64,000 nt of DNA from Candidatus Zixiibacteriota bacterium (GCA_028289585.1 JANQPI010000026.1:186001-250000); one strand, 5' to 3'. Positions 1 through 10,716 are shown, counted from the first letter of the stretch. Notes: generated by a model from the sequence alone, not told the origin. Made by a program: numbers and translations.

Positions 1-99
1 GGCAGCAACATTGTTGCCTGATAAGTAGTTACGGATGTTGTCGTGGTCAGGACTTGTGCTCGAAATCACGAGCGATTCCAACGGATTTCCGGAAACCTC

Positions 100-127
100 T
101 TGACAATAGACGCGTTTAAGCTACCAT
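100..127 (+). promoter_or_regulatory. groESL promoter (sigma70-like)
   Basis: A perfect TTGACA (100-105) is followed 16 bases later by TACCAT (122-127). The expected transcript start falls at the edge of the CIRCE operator just downstream, which is the usual arrangement for HrcA-repressed groE operons. The placement is read from sequence only. Confidence 0.7.
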
Positions 128-137
128 AGCGAGGCAG

Positions 138-164
138 TTAGCAGTCACCGCTGGTGAGTGCTAA
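138..164 (+). promoter_or_regulatory. CIRCE operator for HrcA
   Basis: TTAGCAGTC, nine bases, then GAGTGCTAA. This matches the CIRCE consensus TTAGCACTC-N9-GAGTGCTAA with one mismatch in the left arm. It lies between the promoter and groES, so HrcA-type repression of groESL is expected. HrcA itself is not in this window. Confidence 0.9.
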
Positions 165-285
165 CAGGCTGGGCGCGAGCCCAAGCTCAGATACAATTGA
201 GGGAGGGGCGGCGAAACCGCCGCGCTCAATTACACCACAGACACCCACAACACGAGGAGCACGACGCTCCCCAGGAGGTTCTCTC

Positions 286-2255
<1,970 letters not shown>

Positions 2256-2340
2256 GTGACGCCGTCACCTTCCGGTGCTGATTCGTCTACAGTCGTGAGT
2301 TGACCGAGTCGACGCAGCACCCACCCCGTTTGATACAAAA

Positions 2341-2380
2341 GCGGCCCGCTGGCAATCGCCGGCGGGCCGCTTCGTTTGTG
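2341..2380 (+). terminator. Rho-independent terminator after groEL
   Basis: A 13-bp GC-rich stem (2341-2353 with 2358-2370, one G-T wobble) closes a four-base AATC loop and is followed by TTCGTTTGTG. Confidence 0.85.
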
Positions 2381-2401
2381 AGTCCTATCGAGCTCTATTG
2401 A

Positions 2402-2653
2402 CTAGATCAGCCAGTGAAGTGCTCCGCCTAGGATCCAGATTGCGAATGAGATATTGGCGATCCAGAAATAACGAAAGCCGTGGCCATCCCACCACTCCGG
2501 CTCGTGTTTCCAAGGTGGCCGCCAGAAGTATTTCTCGTCGTAGTTGCCGCTTTCCAGCGGATGCAACGTGCTACGCAGTTGCACTGATTTCCATGCTGAG
2601 ATCGCCCAAAGGAGCGCGAACACGATAGGGACAATCAGAAACCATTCAGGCAT
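2402..2653 (-). CDS. Small membrane protein, function unknown
   Basis: An 83-residue protein with a hydrophobic segment at about residues 3-19 and another at about 63-83. Between them is a polar, tryptophan- and proline-rich loop (YFWRPPWKHEPEWWDGHGFRYFW). A good Shine-Dalgarno (GGGAGG in minus-strand sense) precedes the ATG, which supports a real gene. I do not recognise the family. It is followed on the same strand by nothing before groEL, with which it converges, and its upstream neighbour on the same strand is a two-helix membrane protein, so the two may be co-transcribed. Confidence 0.7.
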   Translation of the reverse strand: MPEWFLIVPIVFALLWAISAWKSVQLRSTLHPLESGNYDEKYFWRPPWKHEPEWWDGHGFRYFWIANISFAIWILGGALHWLI

Positions 2654-2715
2654 GTTGTGTTCCTCCCTTGTGAAGAAGAAAGATCACATACCTAACCCGA
2701 ACAACTCCTTTCGAT

Positions 2716-3213
2716 CTAGTTACTGACTGGATCTGTCTTAAGTGCCCTGGCAAGTTGATTCGGTTCCTCGGAACCGATCAGATATTGCCGTCCGTCGCGC
2801 AGATGAATCCGCACACCCTGATTACCACTAATCGTGTACGCCCAGCCGTTCCCCTTGATTGAAAAGCGCAACCCCCAGCCGAGATACTCACCGATTGGTG
2901 AGTAGGTCCCCGGTTCTACTTTGACAATATCAGACAGTAGCACCGTTTTGTCTGGAAACGGCCAGAGGCGAAACCGAAACTCGGTGTCGGTCACGACCGC
3001 AGTGACGCGCAGCCGGTAGATAAACAGGGGTAGTCCAACACCCGCGAGTAGCCAGACGAGCCACACTACCCAATCCGGTCCCGGATTGTTGCCAATCGGT
3101 ATACCGAAGACGATCTGTTGGGCGAAAGCGTACCAGCAGACGATGACGGGAAGGGAGACGATTGCCCAGAGCCAGACCATCGTCATGCGTTGGGAAGCGG
3201 AATACCGGATCAT
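2716..3213 (-). CDS. Two-helix membrane protein with PH-like domain (DUF6141-like)
   Basis: 165 residues. Two transmembrane segments (about 13-35 and 46-65) are followed by a soluble beta-rich domain of the kind found in bacterial membrane PH-like proteins. The stretch with GWGLRF, ISGNQGVRIHLRDGRQYLIGSEEPNQLARAL resembles the conserved region of DUF6141 proteins, but this family call is from memory and not from a search. The ATG is preceded by GGAGG in minus-strand sense. No catalytic residues are evident and its role is unknown; a membrane-surface binding role is only a guess. Confidence 0.75.
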   Translation of the reverse strand: MIRYSASQRMTMVWLWAIVSLPVIVCWYAFAQQIVFGIPIGNNPGPDWVVWLVWLLAGVGLPLFIYRLRVTAVVTDTEFRFRLWPFPDKTVLLSDIVKVEPGTYSPIGEYLGWGLRFSIKGNGWAYTISGNQGVRIHLRDGRQYLIGSEEPNQLARALKTDPVSN

Positions 3214-3287
3214 CGTTTACCTCCAATTGCCTGCGTACCGGGATCTGCCCGATTTATTCGACCTTAGTCATACGATTTCCCACCGAC

Positions 3288-3317
3288 TTGACCGATTTGA
3301 CCCTCCGCCACTATACT
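3288..3317 (+). promoter_or_regulatory. Promoter abutting the start codon (probable leaderless mRNA)
   Basis: TTGACC (3288-3293), 18 bases, TATACT (3312-3317). Only six bases separate the -10 box from the ATG at 3324, and there is no Shine-Dalgarno, so transcription would begin at or next to the start codon. Confidence 0.6.
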
Positions 3318-3323
3318 GGCGTC

Positions 3324-4118
3324 ATGCCTGTGCCTCACGATTTTGTCAGCCTCGTTAAAGGTCAGTTCCGCAATGACTTCCTGACCTTCCAGAAAGCTGT
3401 CGCAACGACCCATCCGGAGAATGTCGACGAGGCGACGCGGATCTTCCAACTCGCCAGCAGCGCCAGGCAACAGCTCTACATTACCGGTTTCGGTAACAAC
3501 ATCGATCCCCGCGGAGAGCCGTTTTTGTCGATGGTCTCAGTCCGTACCGATCGCCTGAACACGCTCCTCGAGGTCAAGCCCGACGATTTCTATATCAAGG
3601 TCGGATCCGGGTATCCACTCCGCGAGTTGAATATCGATCTCGCCCCACACGGCCTCTATTTCCCACTCGCCGATCTGCCGTATGTCGGGTCAGTCGGCGG
3701 GGCGATTGCGGTTAATCTGAGCGGGGACCTGAGTGGCCAGGTCTGGCCGATGAAGAAGTACCTCTTGGCCGGGGAGATCGTACTCCCCAATGGTGAGGCA
3801 ATCCGTCCGGGTTCAGTGGCCTTCAAGTCGGTGTCGGGGTACGATATCGTCAAGCTCTTTGCACCGTCGTGGGGGCAGCTCGGGCTGCTCGTTACCGTTT
3901 CCCTGAGAGTCCTGCCGCTGACCGCTCGTCAGGAATACGAATCCCTGACGATGCGTGCGGTTGATCGAATCGGCTTCTGGGAGGTATTCGATCCGGCTGA
4001 TGACCGCCCCGATGCGGTCTACGCCCGGAAGATCAAACAGCGTTTCGATCCGCAGACGATCTTGCCGCTGATCGATGCTCCACAGCCAGATTATCGTGAC
4101 GAGGTTACCCATGGGTGA
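3324..4118 (+). CDS. FAD-binding oxidoreductase, GlcE-like
   Basis: 264 residues resembling the FAD-binding (PCMH/FAD_binding_4) half of glycolate/lactate dehydrogenases. A pyrophosphate-binding stretch, ITGFGNNIDPRG, lies near residues 50-62, and VGSVGGAIAVNLSG, typical of the second FAD contact, lies near 120-134; KSVSGYDIVKLFAPSWGQLGLL is the usual C-terminal part of the fold. It is shorter than GlcE (about 350 residues) and has no Fe-S domain. The start at 3324 follows from the adjacent -10 box; a longer in-frame extension upstream would overlap the divergent gene. It overlaps the CoA-binding gene by 8 bases, implying coupled translation. The substrate is unknown. Confidence 0.8.
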   Translation: MPVPHDFVSLVKGQFRNDFLTFQKAVATTHPENVDEATRIFQLASSARQQLYITGFGNNIDPRGEPFLSMVSVRTDRLNTLLEVKPDDFYIKVGSGYPLRELNIDLAPHGLYFPLADLPYVGSVGGAIAVNLSGDLSGQVWPMKKYLLAGEIVLPNGEAIRPGSVAFKSVSGYDIVKLFAPSWGQLGLLVTVSLRVLPLTARQEYESLTMRAVDRIGFWEVFDPADDRPDAVYARKIKQRFDPQTILPLIDAPQPDYRDEVTHG

Positions 4119-4494
4119 ACGAGCGCTCGACGGAGCTCGGGTTGTTGTTCTGGGAGCGTCAACGAACAAGGCGAGATATTCGTACCGGGCTGTGTCGATG
4201 TTGGCTGATCACGGCTTTGAACCGATTCCGGTTCATCCGAGTGGACGATCAGTTCTGGAGCGGGAAACGAAGCGGTCGCTGCCGGAAGTCGATGGGTCGA
4301 TTGATACGCTGACGGTGTACGTGAATGCCTCAATTTCTGATCCTCTGTACGACGCGATTGTGGCGCTCAATCCTCGCCGTGTCGTCTTTAATCCTGGAGC
4401 AGAAAATCCACATTTAGCGACACGATTACATGATCTCGGGATTGAAGTTGTCGAGGCATGCACGTTAGTGATGCTCAGTACCAATCAATTCTAA
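4111..4494 (+). CDS. CoA-binding domain protein (YccU-like)
   Basis: 127 residues forming a single Rossmann-type CoA_binding_2 domain: VVVLGASTNKARYSYRAVSMLADHGFEPIPVHP at the N-terminus, and VVFNPGAENPHLATRLHDLGIEVVEACTLVML at the C-terminus, where the Cys in EACT is conserved in the YccU family. Proteins of this family bind CoA but their cellular role is not settled. The start at 4111 lies inside the end of the FAD gene with GAGG a few bases upstream, so the pair is probably translated together. The pairing suggests an acyl or hydroxy-acid link, which is inference. Confidence 0.88.
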   Translation: MGERALDGARVVVLGASTNKARYSYRAVSMLADHGFEPIPVHPSGRSVLERETKRSLPEVDGSIDTLTVYVNASISDPLYDAIVALNPRRVVFNPGAENPHLATRLHDLGIEVVEACTLVMLSTNQF

Positions 4495-4510
4495 CGAACT
4501 CTATCTTCCG

Positions 4511-4537
4511 TTGACAAAACCTCGGTCGCACTATACC
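4511..4537 (+). promoter_or_regulatory. Possible promoter for the 4.7 kb secreted protein
   Basis: TTGACA (4511-4516) and TATACC (4532-4537), separated by 15 bases, which is shorter than ideal. This would give a 5' leader of about 165 bases in which I see no clear structure. Confidence 0.4.
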
Positions 4538-4710
4538 CTCGGATAGAGGAGAGAGAGTAACACCGACACCTCGCTCTACGTATTCGCATTAATTGCTAAT
4601 CGTTAATTGCTCCGACATTACCAATCGAATCACAACGAACCTATCCGGGGCCGTTCGCGCGTCGCTCTGTTCGCACCGACGTACCCGGGAGAGTACTAAG
4701 GAGTGCTGGT

Positions 4711-7065
4711 ATGCGAAGATGTGTGTGGCATCTTGGGGCGGCTTTGCTAACGATTGCAGCAGGGGCGTTTCATCCCGCGACGGCTGAGAAGCCGTTATCC
4801 GAACGACCACTCGACGCGTTGCGTGTTGCCGACGCGGGAGAGGTTGCAGCCGATGCGACAGCTGTCGCAAAGCTTGCCGGTCCTAACGGCTTTGTCAGTT
4901 TTGCGGCGCCTGTCGGTGAGAACAACAACGCAGCTATCTCGGCCGACGAAACGGTGCCCGGTGAACTCTATGCGCTGTTCAATGAATTCGCTGCTCCCGG
5001 ATTTGTTCCAAGCCTAGTGGGGCAGGCCTGGAATCCCACCGGTGCTCCCGGCGCCTGGATTTCACTCGGACTCGTGCCACCGCTGTCGGCGATCGCCGCG
5101 GAGGCATGGAACCCCTCGATCGCGTCCCTTCCCGTGCCCGGCCATTTCATGATGCAGGCGGAATACGACGCAACGTTTGGCTACTTTGGTCCGAGTGCGA
5201 TTGCAACGACACTCTCACCGGGTGCCGGCGCTGCTTTCGGTGGCTTTGCGGCCGCCGTCCCCGGAGTCGGTGTGGCCGGTGCGACCTGGGTCGATTTTCC
5301 ACGCGTGCTGGTCGACGACGGTCCTTTGACGCCGCCACCGGTCAACGGCACCGTCCACCAGGCATGGGTTGAGTACGTCGAAGGGGGGGATGGCGACCCG
5401 AATGGTGATGGCAACCCGTACAACGATCCCGCTGACGGTTATGCAATCTTCTACAGTTACTCCACCACGTCGGGAGGTGTGGGGGCACCGTTTCCGTTCC
5501 CCGCGTTCCTGGCTCCGGTTGTGACATTTGCCGGTCCGGTTAATGTGATCCAACATCCGACGCACCGCCCGTCGCTGGCCCTCAATCGACTCGGTGGTCC
5601 TGGACCGCTCGGCCTTCCGCCGGGAACGATTTATCTCGCCCATTCTGATGGTGCGGCGATTTACGTTGATGCTGCGCCGCCAGTCGCCGCCGGGGGAGTC
5701 TTTGGCGCGCTGACCGGAGGTTTCGGTCCGATTGTCGCAGCCCCCATTGCCGCACCGATTCCGCCGGTTGTTCCGCCCACCGGTGAGGCGCTCAACAACG
5801 CCGTCGACATTGAGATTATTGATAACCCGGTTTGCTCATCAGGACCGGGCGCGATTGCGGTCGTCTATACCGACGGCTTCCTCGGCGATCTCGATATCTT
5901 CATCATTTTATCGTACGACGAGGGTCTGACCTGGACCGCACCGATTCGTGTCAATCAGGACCCGGTCGGAATCGGCACGGAACAGTGGGCGCCGCAAATC
6001 GTGTACGATGCGATCAGTGGTGACATTTGTGTCGTGTACAAAGATATGCGGCGCGGTTTACCGTCATCGGAAATCTGGTTATCGACGTCGTCCGACTGTG
6101 GGGCAACCTGGGTCGACGCACTCATTTCGGATGCAGGACCTGTCCCGCCAGTGACGACCCAAATTGATCCGCTCGGTCGGCTGTTTACGGGAGACTACAT
6201 CGATATCGATGCCAACGCTGGGGTTACCGCCTACTCGATCTTCAACGACGGTCGCAACGGTGCCGATCAGGATGTCTTTGCGGAGGGGAAGAAGGACTTT
6301 GACTTCGACAACGATGGTTTCCCTGGATCGATCGATTGTGATGACACCAATCCGGCGATCTTCCCCGGCGCTCCCGAGATTCCGGACAATGGTATCGACG
6401 AGGACTGCAACGGCTTCGATGCCGTCACCTGCTACACCGATGCCGACGGCGATACGTTCGGTGATCCGTCGTCACCGGTCATCTGCCCGCTGGGCGTGTG
6501 CGGGTCCTGTGGTTTGGTCAGCAATGCGCTCGACTGCAATGATACGGATGGTTCGATTAATCCGGGCGCGGTCGAGATCCCGGACGATGGAATCGACCAA
6601 AACTGCGACGGATTCGAGGACTATACGTGCTGGGCAGATGCCGATACCGATGGCTTCGGTGACCCGGCGACGCCAATCGTGGCGAGCTGGCCGCTCGGTT
6701 CTCCGAGCTGTGTTGCCGGCGCCGTCTCCAACAACCTCGATTGTAACGATGCCATCGGCACGATCTTTCCGGGCGCACCGGAGATTGCGTGTAACGGTAT
6801 TGATGAGGATTGTGATGGCATCGACCTTTGCGCTTCCTGTTGTGTTGGTACTGTGGGCGATGTGAACTGTGATACGTTCGTTGGTCTGCCCGATCTCTCC
6901 ACTCTGATCGATCATCTGTTCATCACCTTCACGCCGCTCTGTTGTCCCGAAGCAGCGAACGTCGCCGCCGGAGACTGTATCGTCAGTCTACCCGACTTAA
7001 GTGCGTTGATTGATCACCTCTTCATAACGTTCTCGCCCCTGGCGCCCTGTCCGGGTTGTCCGTAG
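4711..7065 (+). CDS. Exported BNR / metal-binding-repeat protein with dockerin-like tail
   Basis: 784 residues. A signal peptide (charged MRR, hydrophobic core, cleavage near ATA at about residue 25) begins the protein, and an AAGGAG Shine-Dalgarno precedes it. The middle contains sialidase-type Asp-box elements (YDEGLTW and SSDCGATW, near 410-475). Three copies of the putative metal-binding motif (DCDDTNPAIFPGAPE, DNGIDEDCNG and relatives) span about 530-710. The end, from about 713, is a pair of dockerin-like repeats: GDVNCD...LPDLSTLIDHLF has calcium-loop acidic residues at positions 1, 3, 5 and 12, while the second loop is degenerate. No enzymatic active site is recognised. It is probably a surface or secreted beta-propeller protein. 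Two other proteins in the window carry the same tail. Confidence 0.82.
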   Translation: MRRCVWHLGAALLTIAAGAFHPATAEKPLSERPLDALRVADAGEVAADATAVAKLAGPNGFVSFAAPVGENNNAAISADETVPGELYALFNEFAAPGFVPSLVGQAWNPTGAPGAWISLGLVPPLSAIAAEAWNPSIASLPVPGHFMMQAEYDATFGYFGPSAIATTLSPGAGAAFGGFAAAVPGVGVAGATWVDFPRVLVDDGPLTPPPVNGTVHQAWVEYVEGGDGDPNGDGNPYNDPADGYAIFYSYSTTSGGVGAPFPFPAFLAPVVTFAGPVNVIQHPTHRPSLALNRLGGPGPLGLPPGTIYLAHSDGAAIYVDAAPPVAAGGVFGALTGGFGPIVAAPIAAPIPPVVPPTGEALNNAVDIEIIDNPVCSSGPGAIAVVYTDGFLGDLDIFIILSYDEGLTWTAPIRVNQDPVGIGTEQWAPQIVYDAISGDICVVYKDMRRGLPSSEIWLSTSSDCGATWVDALISDAGPVPPVTTQIDPLGRLFTGDYIDIDANAGVTAYSIFNDGRNGADQDVFAEGKKDFDFDNDGFPGSIDCDDTNPAIFPGAPEIPDNGIDEDCNGFDAVTCYTDADGDTFGDPSSPVICPLGVCGSCGLVSNALDCNDTDGSINPGAVEIPDDGIDQNCDGFEDYTCWADADTDGFGDPATPIVASWPLGSPSCVAGAVSNNLDCNDAIGTIFPGAPEIACNGIDEDCDGIDLCASCCVGTVGDVNCDTFVGLPDLSTLIDHLFITFTPLCCPEAANVAAGDCIVSLPDLSALIDHLFITFSPLAPCPGCP

Positions 7066-7092
7066 CCACTTCCCGTGTCGTTATGACTGCAA

Positions 7093-7125
7093 ACGGACAC
7101 CCGATCTCTCGGGTGGCCGTTGTCG
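7093..7125. terminator. Hairpin between convergent genes
   Basis: An 11-bp stem with one mismatch (7093-7103 with 7110-7120) around ATCTCT, located between the ends of the convergent genes at 7065 and 7145. There is no strong T-run on either side, so termination strength is uncertain. Confidence 0.5.
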
Positions 7126-7144
7126 TTGGCACTGATTGTTGTGG

Positions 7145-7876
7145 TCAGGCGTTGTCCGGTGATTGCTGTGCGGAATCATGGAAGAGGTAGCGAAGTTTAT
7201 CAAACTTGCCACGGGCGGCGGTGACAATCGTCGGCGCGGCTTCCTCAATGTCAATGAGATCGGTGTTGATCGTGATATCGTAGAGCTCCGGGTCGTCAAT
7301 AGACAGACGAAACAGTTTCCAAATGTAGTCGGCGCGCTCCTTATCGGAGAGAGCGATTTCGCGTTCCGCTGTCGCGCGATCGATCTTGCTATATTTCATC
7401 AGGTATTGGATGCGACGCTCAAGTGGGCAGATGACGCGCACATGCAATCCATGCTCGCGCCCCATGACGATATTGGCTCCACGACCAAGAACGACGACGC
7501 CGCCGCTACTCGATAGCGAGATGATGACTTCGTACAGTTGGCGGTGATAATCGGCGTGGTCGATCGTTTGGCCAAAGATCGCTCCTTCGACCATGGCTGA
7601 GATTTCACCTCTGACTTTTTCATCCAGGGCCTCGACAATGCGCGTCTGATAGCCACTGCTTCGAACGATCTGTTCGCACAAGCTCTTATCAAGGACTGAA
7701 TAATCCATGATGGCAGCGACGCGCTCGGCCAGGTAGGAACCGCGGCTTCCATGCTGACGGCTGATCGTAATGATCGGTTCGGTGGCGCGGGATTTGTCCG
7801 CATGCTTCGCCTGCTCCTCACGCAGGAGATTCCAGCGGAGGACCTGACGATTGATGATCGATTCGACCGATGACAT
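7145..7876 (-). CDS. Cytidylate kinase-like family protein
   Basis: 243 residues of the Cytidylate_kin2 (AAK6-like) family. A modified P-loop, ITISRQHGSRGSYLAERVA, lies at about residues 36-54, in place of GxxGxGKS; VVVLGRGANIVM follows at about 130. After it come the lid-like arginines (CPLERRIQYLMKYSKIDRATAEREI) and the family's typical SDKERADYIWKLF...YDITINTDLIDIEEA. The substrate of these proteins is not established; nucleotide or related phosphotransfer is inferred from the fold. The ATG has an AGGGGG Shine-Dalgarno. It has its own promoter and is read away from the glycosyltransferase's end. Confidence 0.82.
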   Translation of the reverse strand: MSSVESIINRQVLRWNLLREEQAKHADKSRATEPIITISRQHGSRGSYLAERVAAIMDYSVLDKSLCEQIVRSSGYQTRIVEALDEKVRGEISAMVEGAIFGQTIDHADYHRQLYEVIISLSSSGGVVVLGRGANIVMGREHGLHVRVICPLERRIQYLMKYSKIDRATAEREIALSDKERADYIWKLFRLSIDDPELYDITINTDLIDIEEAAPTIVTAARGKFDKLRYLFHDSAQQSPDNA

Positions 7877-7908
7877 GGGCGCCCCCTGTAGGCTATCGGT
7901 TACCCTTA

Positions 7909-7938
7909 AGTATATGGCGTCCCGAAACGTTGTGGCAA
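7909..7938 (-). promoter_or_regulatory. Promoter of the cytidylate-kinase-like gene
   Basis: In minus-strand sense, TTGCCA (7938-7933), 18 bases and TATACT (7914-7909) lie about 35 bases before the start codon. It sits almost at the end of the upstream glycosyltransferase gene. Confidence 0.5.
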
Positions 7939-7948
7939 GAATTCGCCG

Positions 7949-9127
7949 CTAGCCTACCGCAGCCTGTAAGAGCCCCGCATAGCGCGCGGCCAACGGATCA
8001 GCGAGGTACCGCTGACGAGCGGAGTCCCGCCCGGATCGGGCGAGCTGGTCCCGGAGCGTGCGATCCTCCAGCAGCCGACTGATTGCCGAAGCAAGCGCCG
8101 CGGGATCGTCGGGCGGAACGAGCAGTCCGGTTTCTCCCGATGCGATGATATCCGGAATGCCCCCCGATTCGGTGCCAATCACAGCCGCCCCGCACAACTG
8201 TGCTTCGGACAAAGCTAGCCCAAAGCCCTCACCAACGGAGTTAAGCACAACGGCCGCTGCCTGCGAGTAAATCGTTCGCAGTTCGGGTTGAGCGACCGGT
8301 GCCGCAAGCGTGATCGATTGACCGAGGTTGAGACGTGTAACGAGCTGATCGATCGCAGAACGTTCCGGCCCGGATCCGTAGATCGTCAGACGAGCCTCGG
8401 GATGATGCTCTCGAACGGCTGACCAGGCGTGAATCAGTTGATCAACTCGTTTCTGTCGGGTGAACCGAGTCACCGCCACGACATGGTTGTGCTCCACGGG
8501 AAGCGATTCGTCGTGCCAGAAGAGCGAGCTATCGTGGGGAAGAGGAAGGACCTCGACGCGGGGCGAGATCGTTGCGTCAATCTCATCAATTGATCGAGCC
8601 AGATAGCTGGAGACGACGGTCCAGGCTGACAGATGTCGAAACAGCGATCGGAAGTAGAAACGCATCGGTCCGGGGAGCTTTCGAGCCAGACGGACATCGG
8701 TTCCGTGCGACGAAAGGATCATCGGCATTTGGTTGTTCTTCAGCAGTCGTTTCATGACCATGCCCGTCGGAATAAGCCAGTGACCAGCGACAACGTCGAT
8801 CTGTTGTTCGCGAATCTGGTCGCGGGCGGCACGTTCGAATCGTTTTAGGAAGTGGCGAAATCGAAAGAGACCACGTGGAGAACCCAGGACGATCTCCTGC
8901 ATGTTTCCTCGATACGCGATCGTTTCGGATGCATCGTCACCATAACAGAACCGGACGATCGGTATTCCCCGAACCGTTTCCCGTTCTGCGGTGCCGTTAT
9001 CATGAGGCGCCAGCACGACAGGCTTGATTCCGTGCTGGGGCAGACGTTCGATGAGGTGGGTGAGGAAAATGCCAGAGGTATCACCGTCCCACCGAGGGTA
9101 GTTGTGTGTCAGGATCAACACGTTCAT
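7949..9127 (-). CDS. Glycosyltransferase family 4 protein
   Basis: 392 residues with the GT-B architecture of GT4 enzymes. The N-terminal half begins MNVLILTHNYPRWDGDTSGIFLTHLIERL, the acceptor domain with its glycine-rich loop, and contains HWLIPTGMV. The C-terminal half has VTRFTRQKRVDQLIHAW, where the Arg/Lys contact the nucleotide phosphates. It also has the EX7E-type motif in GEGFGLALSEAQLCGAAVIGTESGGIPDII (about 297-325). It should move a sugar from a nucleotide donor to a cell-surface acceptor; donor and acceptor cannot be told. No other polysaccharide genes flank it. A -10 box lies eight bases before the ATG and no Shine-Dalgarno is seen. Confidence 0.9.
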   Translation of the reverse strand: MNVLILTHNYPRWDGDTSGIFLTHLIERLPQHGIKPVVLAPHDNGTAERETVRGIPIVRFCYGDDASETIAYRGNMQEIVLGSPRGLFRFRHFLKRFERAARDQIREQQIDVVAGHWLIPTGMVMKRLLKNNQMPMILSSHGTDVRLARKLPGPMRFYFRSLFRHLSAWTVVSSYLARSIDEIDATISPRVEVLPLPHDSSLFWHDESLPVEHNHVVAVTRFTRQKRVDQLIHAWSAVREHHPEARLTIYGSGPERSAIDQLVTRLNLGQSITLAAPVAQPELRTIYSQAAAVVLNSVGEGFGLALSEAQLCGAAVIGTESGGIPDIIASGETGLLVPPDDPAALASAISRLLEDRTLRDQLARSGRDSARQRYLADPLAARYAGLLQAAVG

Positions 9128-9135
9128 CGCGGCCG

Positions 9136-9141
9136 AGTATA
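9136..9141 (-). promoter_or_regulatory. -10 box next to the glycosyltransferase start
   Basis: TATACT in minus-strand sense, eight bases before the ATG at 9127. No good -35 match is seen. The mRNA leader would be very short or absent. Confidence 0.45.
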
Positions 9142-9198
9142 CATTGACTCAACGCCCAAGAAAAATGGTTCCCCCCGTCTTCACGCCCCTCTATGTTT

Positions 9199-9228
9199 TT
9201 GACAGGGCGTCCGCCGTGTTAGTAATGT
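9199..9228 (+). promoter_or_regulatory. Promoter of the DUF4139-type gene
   Basis: TTGACA (9199-9204), 18 bases, TAATGT (9223-9228). It precedes the gene at 9332 by about 100 bases. Confidence 0.5.
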
Positions 9229-9331
9229 ACTTGTCCGGCAGACACTTAGGGCGGTATCAGGGAAATGGTGCAGAGCGGGAAGATGCAGCGCTTTCGGGGG
9301 TAGGAGAGATACGCAATGTGGAGGATTACCA

Positions 9332-10681
9332 ATGATGCTTAATCGAATTGCAGCTCACGCAGCAATCGGCGCGCTCGCCCTGCTGGGCTCAGCGACCGCC
9401 AATGATCTGGCCGTTACCGTTTACAACAGCAACATCGGTGTCGTTACCGAGGCACGCGAACTGGCGGTCGAGGCCGGCACGGGTCGCCTCTCGGTTACCA
9501 ATCTGCCGAGTTCTCTCGACGCCGCGTCGGTTCGATTCGCGGTCACCGGTGGCGTTCCCGTAACGATTTTGGAACAGAATTTCGCCTATGACCTTGTTTC
9601 CCCCAACCGGATGTATCAGCGATTCATTGAGCAACCGATTGAGTTGGTCGGGAGCGAGGGGCAATTCTACCAAGGCACACTTCTGTCATCGAGCGGCAAC
9701 ATGATCACGCTGCGGCTAGACGACGGGACAATCCAGATTCTTCAGGTCGACAAAGTCGCCGAGGTCAACTTCCCGGCGCTGCCCGATGGATTGATTACCC
9801 GTCCGACGCTCTTCTGGAATTACGAGGCCGAACGTTCCGGCACGACCGAGGGGAGGCTCTCGTACCAAACACGGGATCTGACGTGGAAGGCGGAGTATGT
9901 CGCCGTGCTGTCCGATGACGAGAGCGCGCTCGAACTCGCTGGCTGGGCGGCCGTCACCAACGCTTCCGGTCGCTCGTATGAAAACGCGACTCTGCGCCTC
10001 GTTGCCGGTGACATTCATCGGGCCACCGACCGCCGGGGGATGATCGCTCCCGACATGATGATGTCGGCCCGGGCTGAAACGATGCAGGAGGAGGCATTCT
10101 TCGAGTACCATCTGTACACCGTTCCACGGCCTGCGACGCTCGCGGACAATGAAATGAAGCAGTTGGCGCTCTTTGAGCCGTCGTCGACCGACGTTACCAA
10201 GAGCTATCGCTACGAACCGGATCGAAATGAGAGCTCCGTAGTGGTCAGCCTGGCGTTCATCAACTCCGACGCGGACGGACTGGGTATGCCGCTTCCGGCG
10301 GGACGGGTGCGGACATTTCAGGCGACCGATGACGGTACCTTGATCCTCCTGGGAGAGGACAACATTCGGCACACTCCCCGCGATGAAGAGGTCGCGCTTA
10401 CGATTGGAACCGCGTTCGATATTACCGCGAAACAGGTGATGACGAATCAAAGCCGGATCTCCCAGCGGTCCGAGGAGCAGAACTGGGAATTCACGCTCAA
10501 CAACCGCAAGGACGAGGCTGTTGAGGTTGAACTTCTGAAGCGGTTTGGCGGGGATTGGACAATCCTCAACGCCAGTCAGGAGTACAATCAAGAGGACGCC
10601 CGGACGGCAAAGTTGGTTGTCCCGATCGACGCGCGGTCGACAACGACCGTTACGCTGACAGTGCGGATCGTCTATCGGTAG
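9332..10681 (+). CDS. Exported DUF4139-type protein
   Basis: 449 residues starting with a signal peptide (hydrophobic core to about residue 23, ending ATA). The mature part opens with LAVTVYNSNIGVVTEAREL. It carries the pattern of DUF4139 proteins: an N-terminal VYN..VVTE strand, a small SH3-like GTLLSSSGNMITLRLDDGTIQIL segment, then PTLFWNYEAERSGTTEGRLSYQTRDLTWKAEYVAVL. In this family the latter region is the most conserved. The function of the family is unknown. Start may equally be the next codon (9335). It precedes a TPR gene that has its own strong promoter, so the pair is neighbouring but may not be one transcript. Confidence 0.8.
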   Translation: MMLNRIAAHAAIGALALLGSATANDLAVTVYNSNIGVVTEARELAVEAGTGRLSVTNLPSSLDAASVRFAVTGGVPVTILEQNFAYDLVSPNRMYQRFIEQPIELVGSEGQFYQGTLLSSSGNMITLRLDDGTIQILQVDKVAEVNFPALPDGLITRPTLFWNYEAERSGTTEGRLSYQTRDLTWKAEYVAVLSDDESALELAGWAAVTNASGRSYENATLRLVAGDIHRATDRRGMIAPDMMMSARAETMQEEAFFEYHLYTVPRPATLADNEMKQLALFEPSSTDVTKSYRYEPDRNESSVVVSLAFINSDADGLGMPLPAGRVRTFQATDDGTLILLGEDNIRHTPRDEEVALTIGTAFDITAKQVMTNQSRISQRSEEQNWEFTLNNRKDEAVEVELLKRFGGDWTILNASQEYNQEDARTAKLVVPIDARSTTTVTLTVRIVYR

Positions 10682-10687
10682 CAATGA

Positions 10688-10716
10688 TTGACTTGTATCG
10701 GGCCGGTTCTTAGAAT
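10688..10716 (+). promoter_or_regulatory. Strong promoter of the TPR gene
   Basis: TTGACT (10688-10693), exactly 17 bases, TAGAAT (10711-10716). One of the best promoter matches in the window, about 40 bases before the ATG at 10756. Confidence 0.7.
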
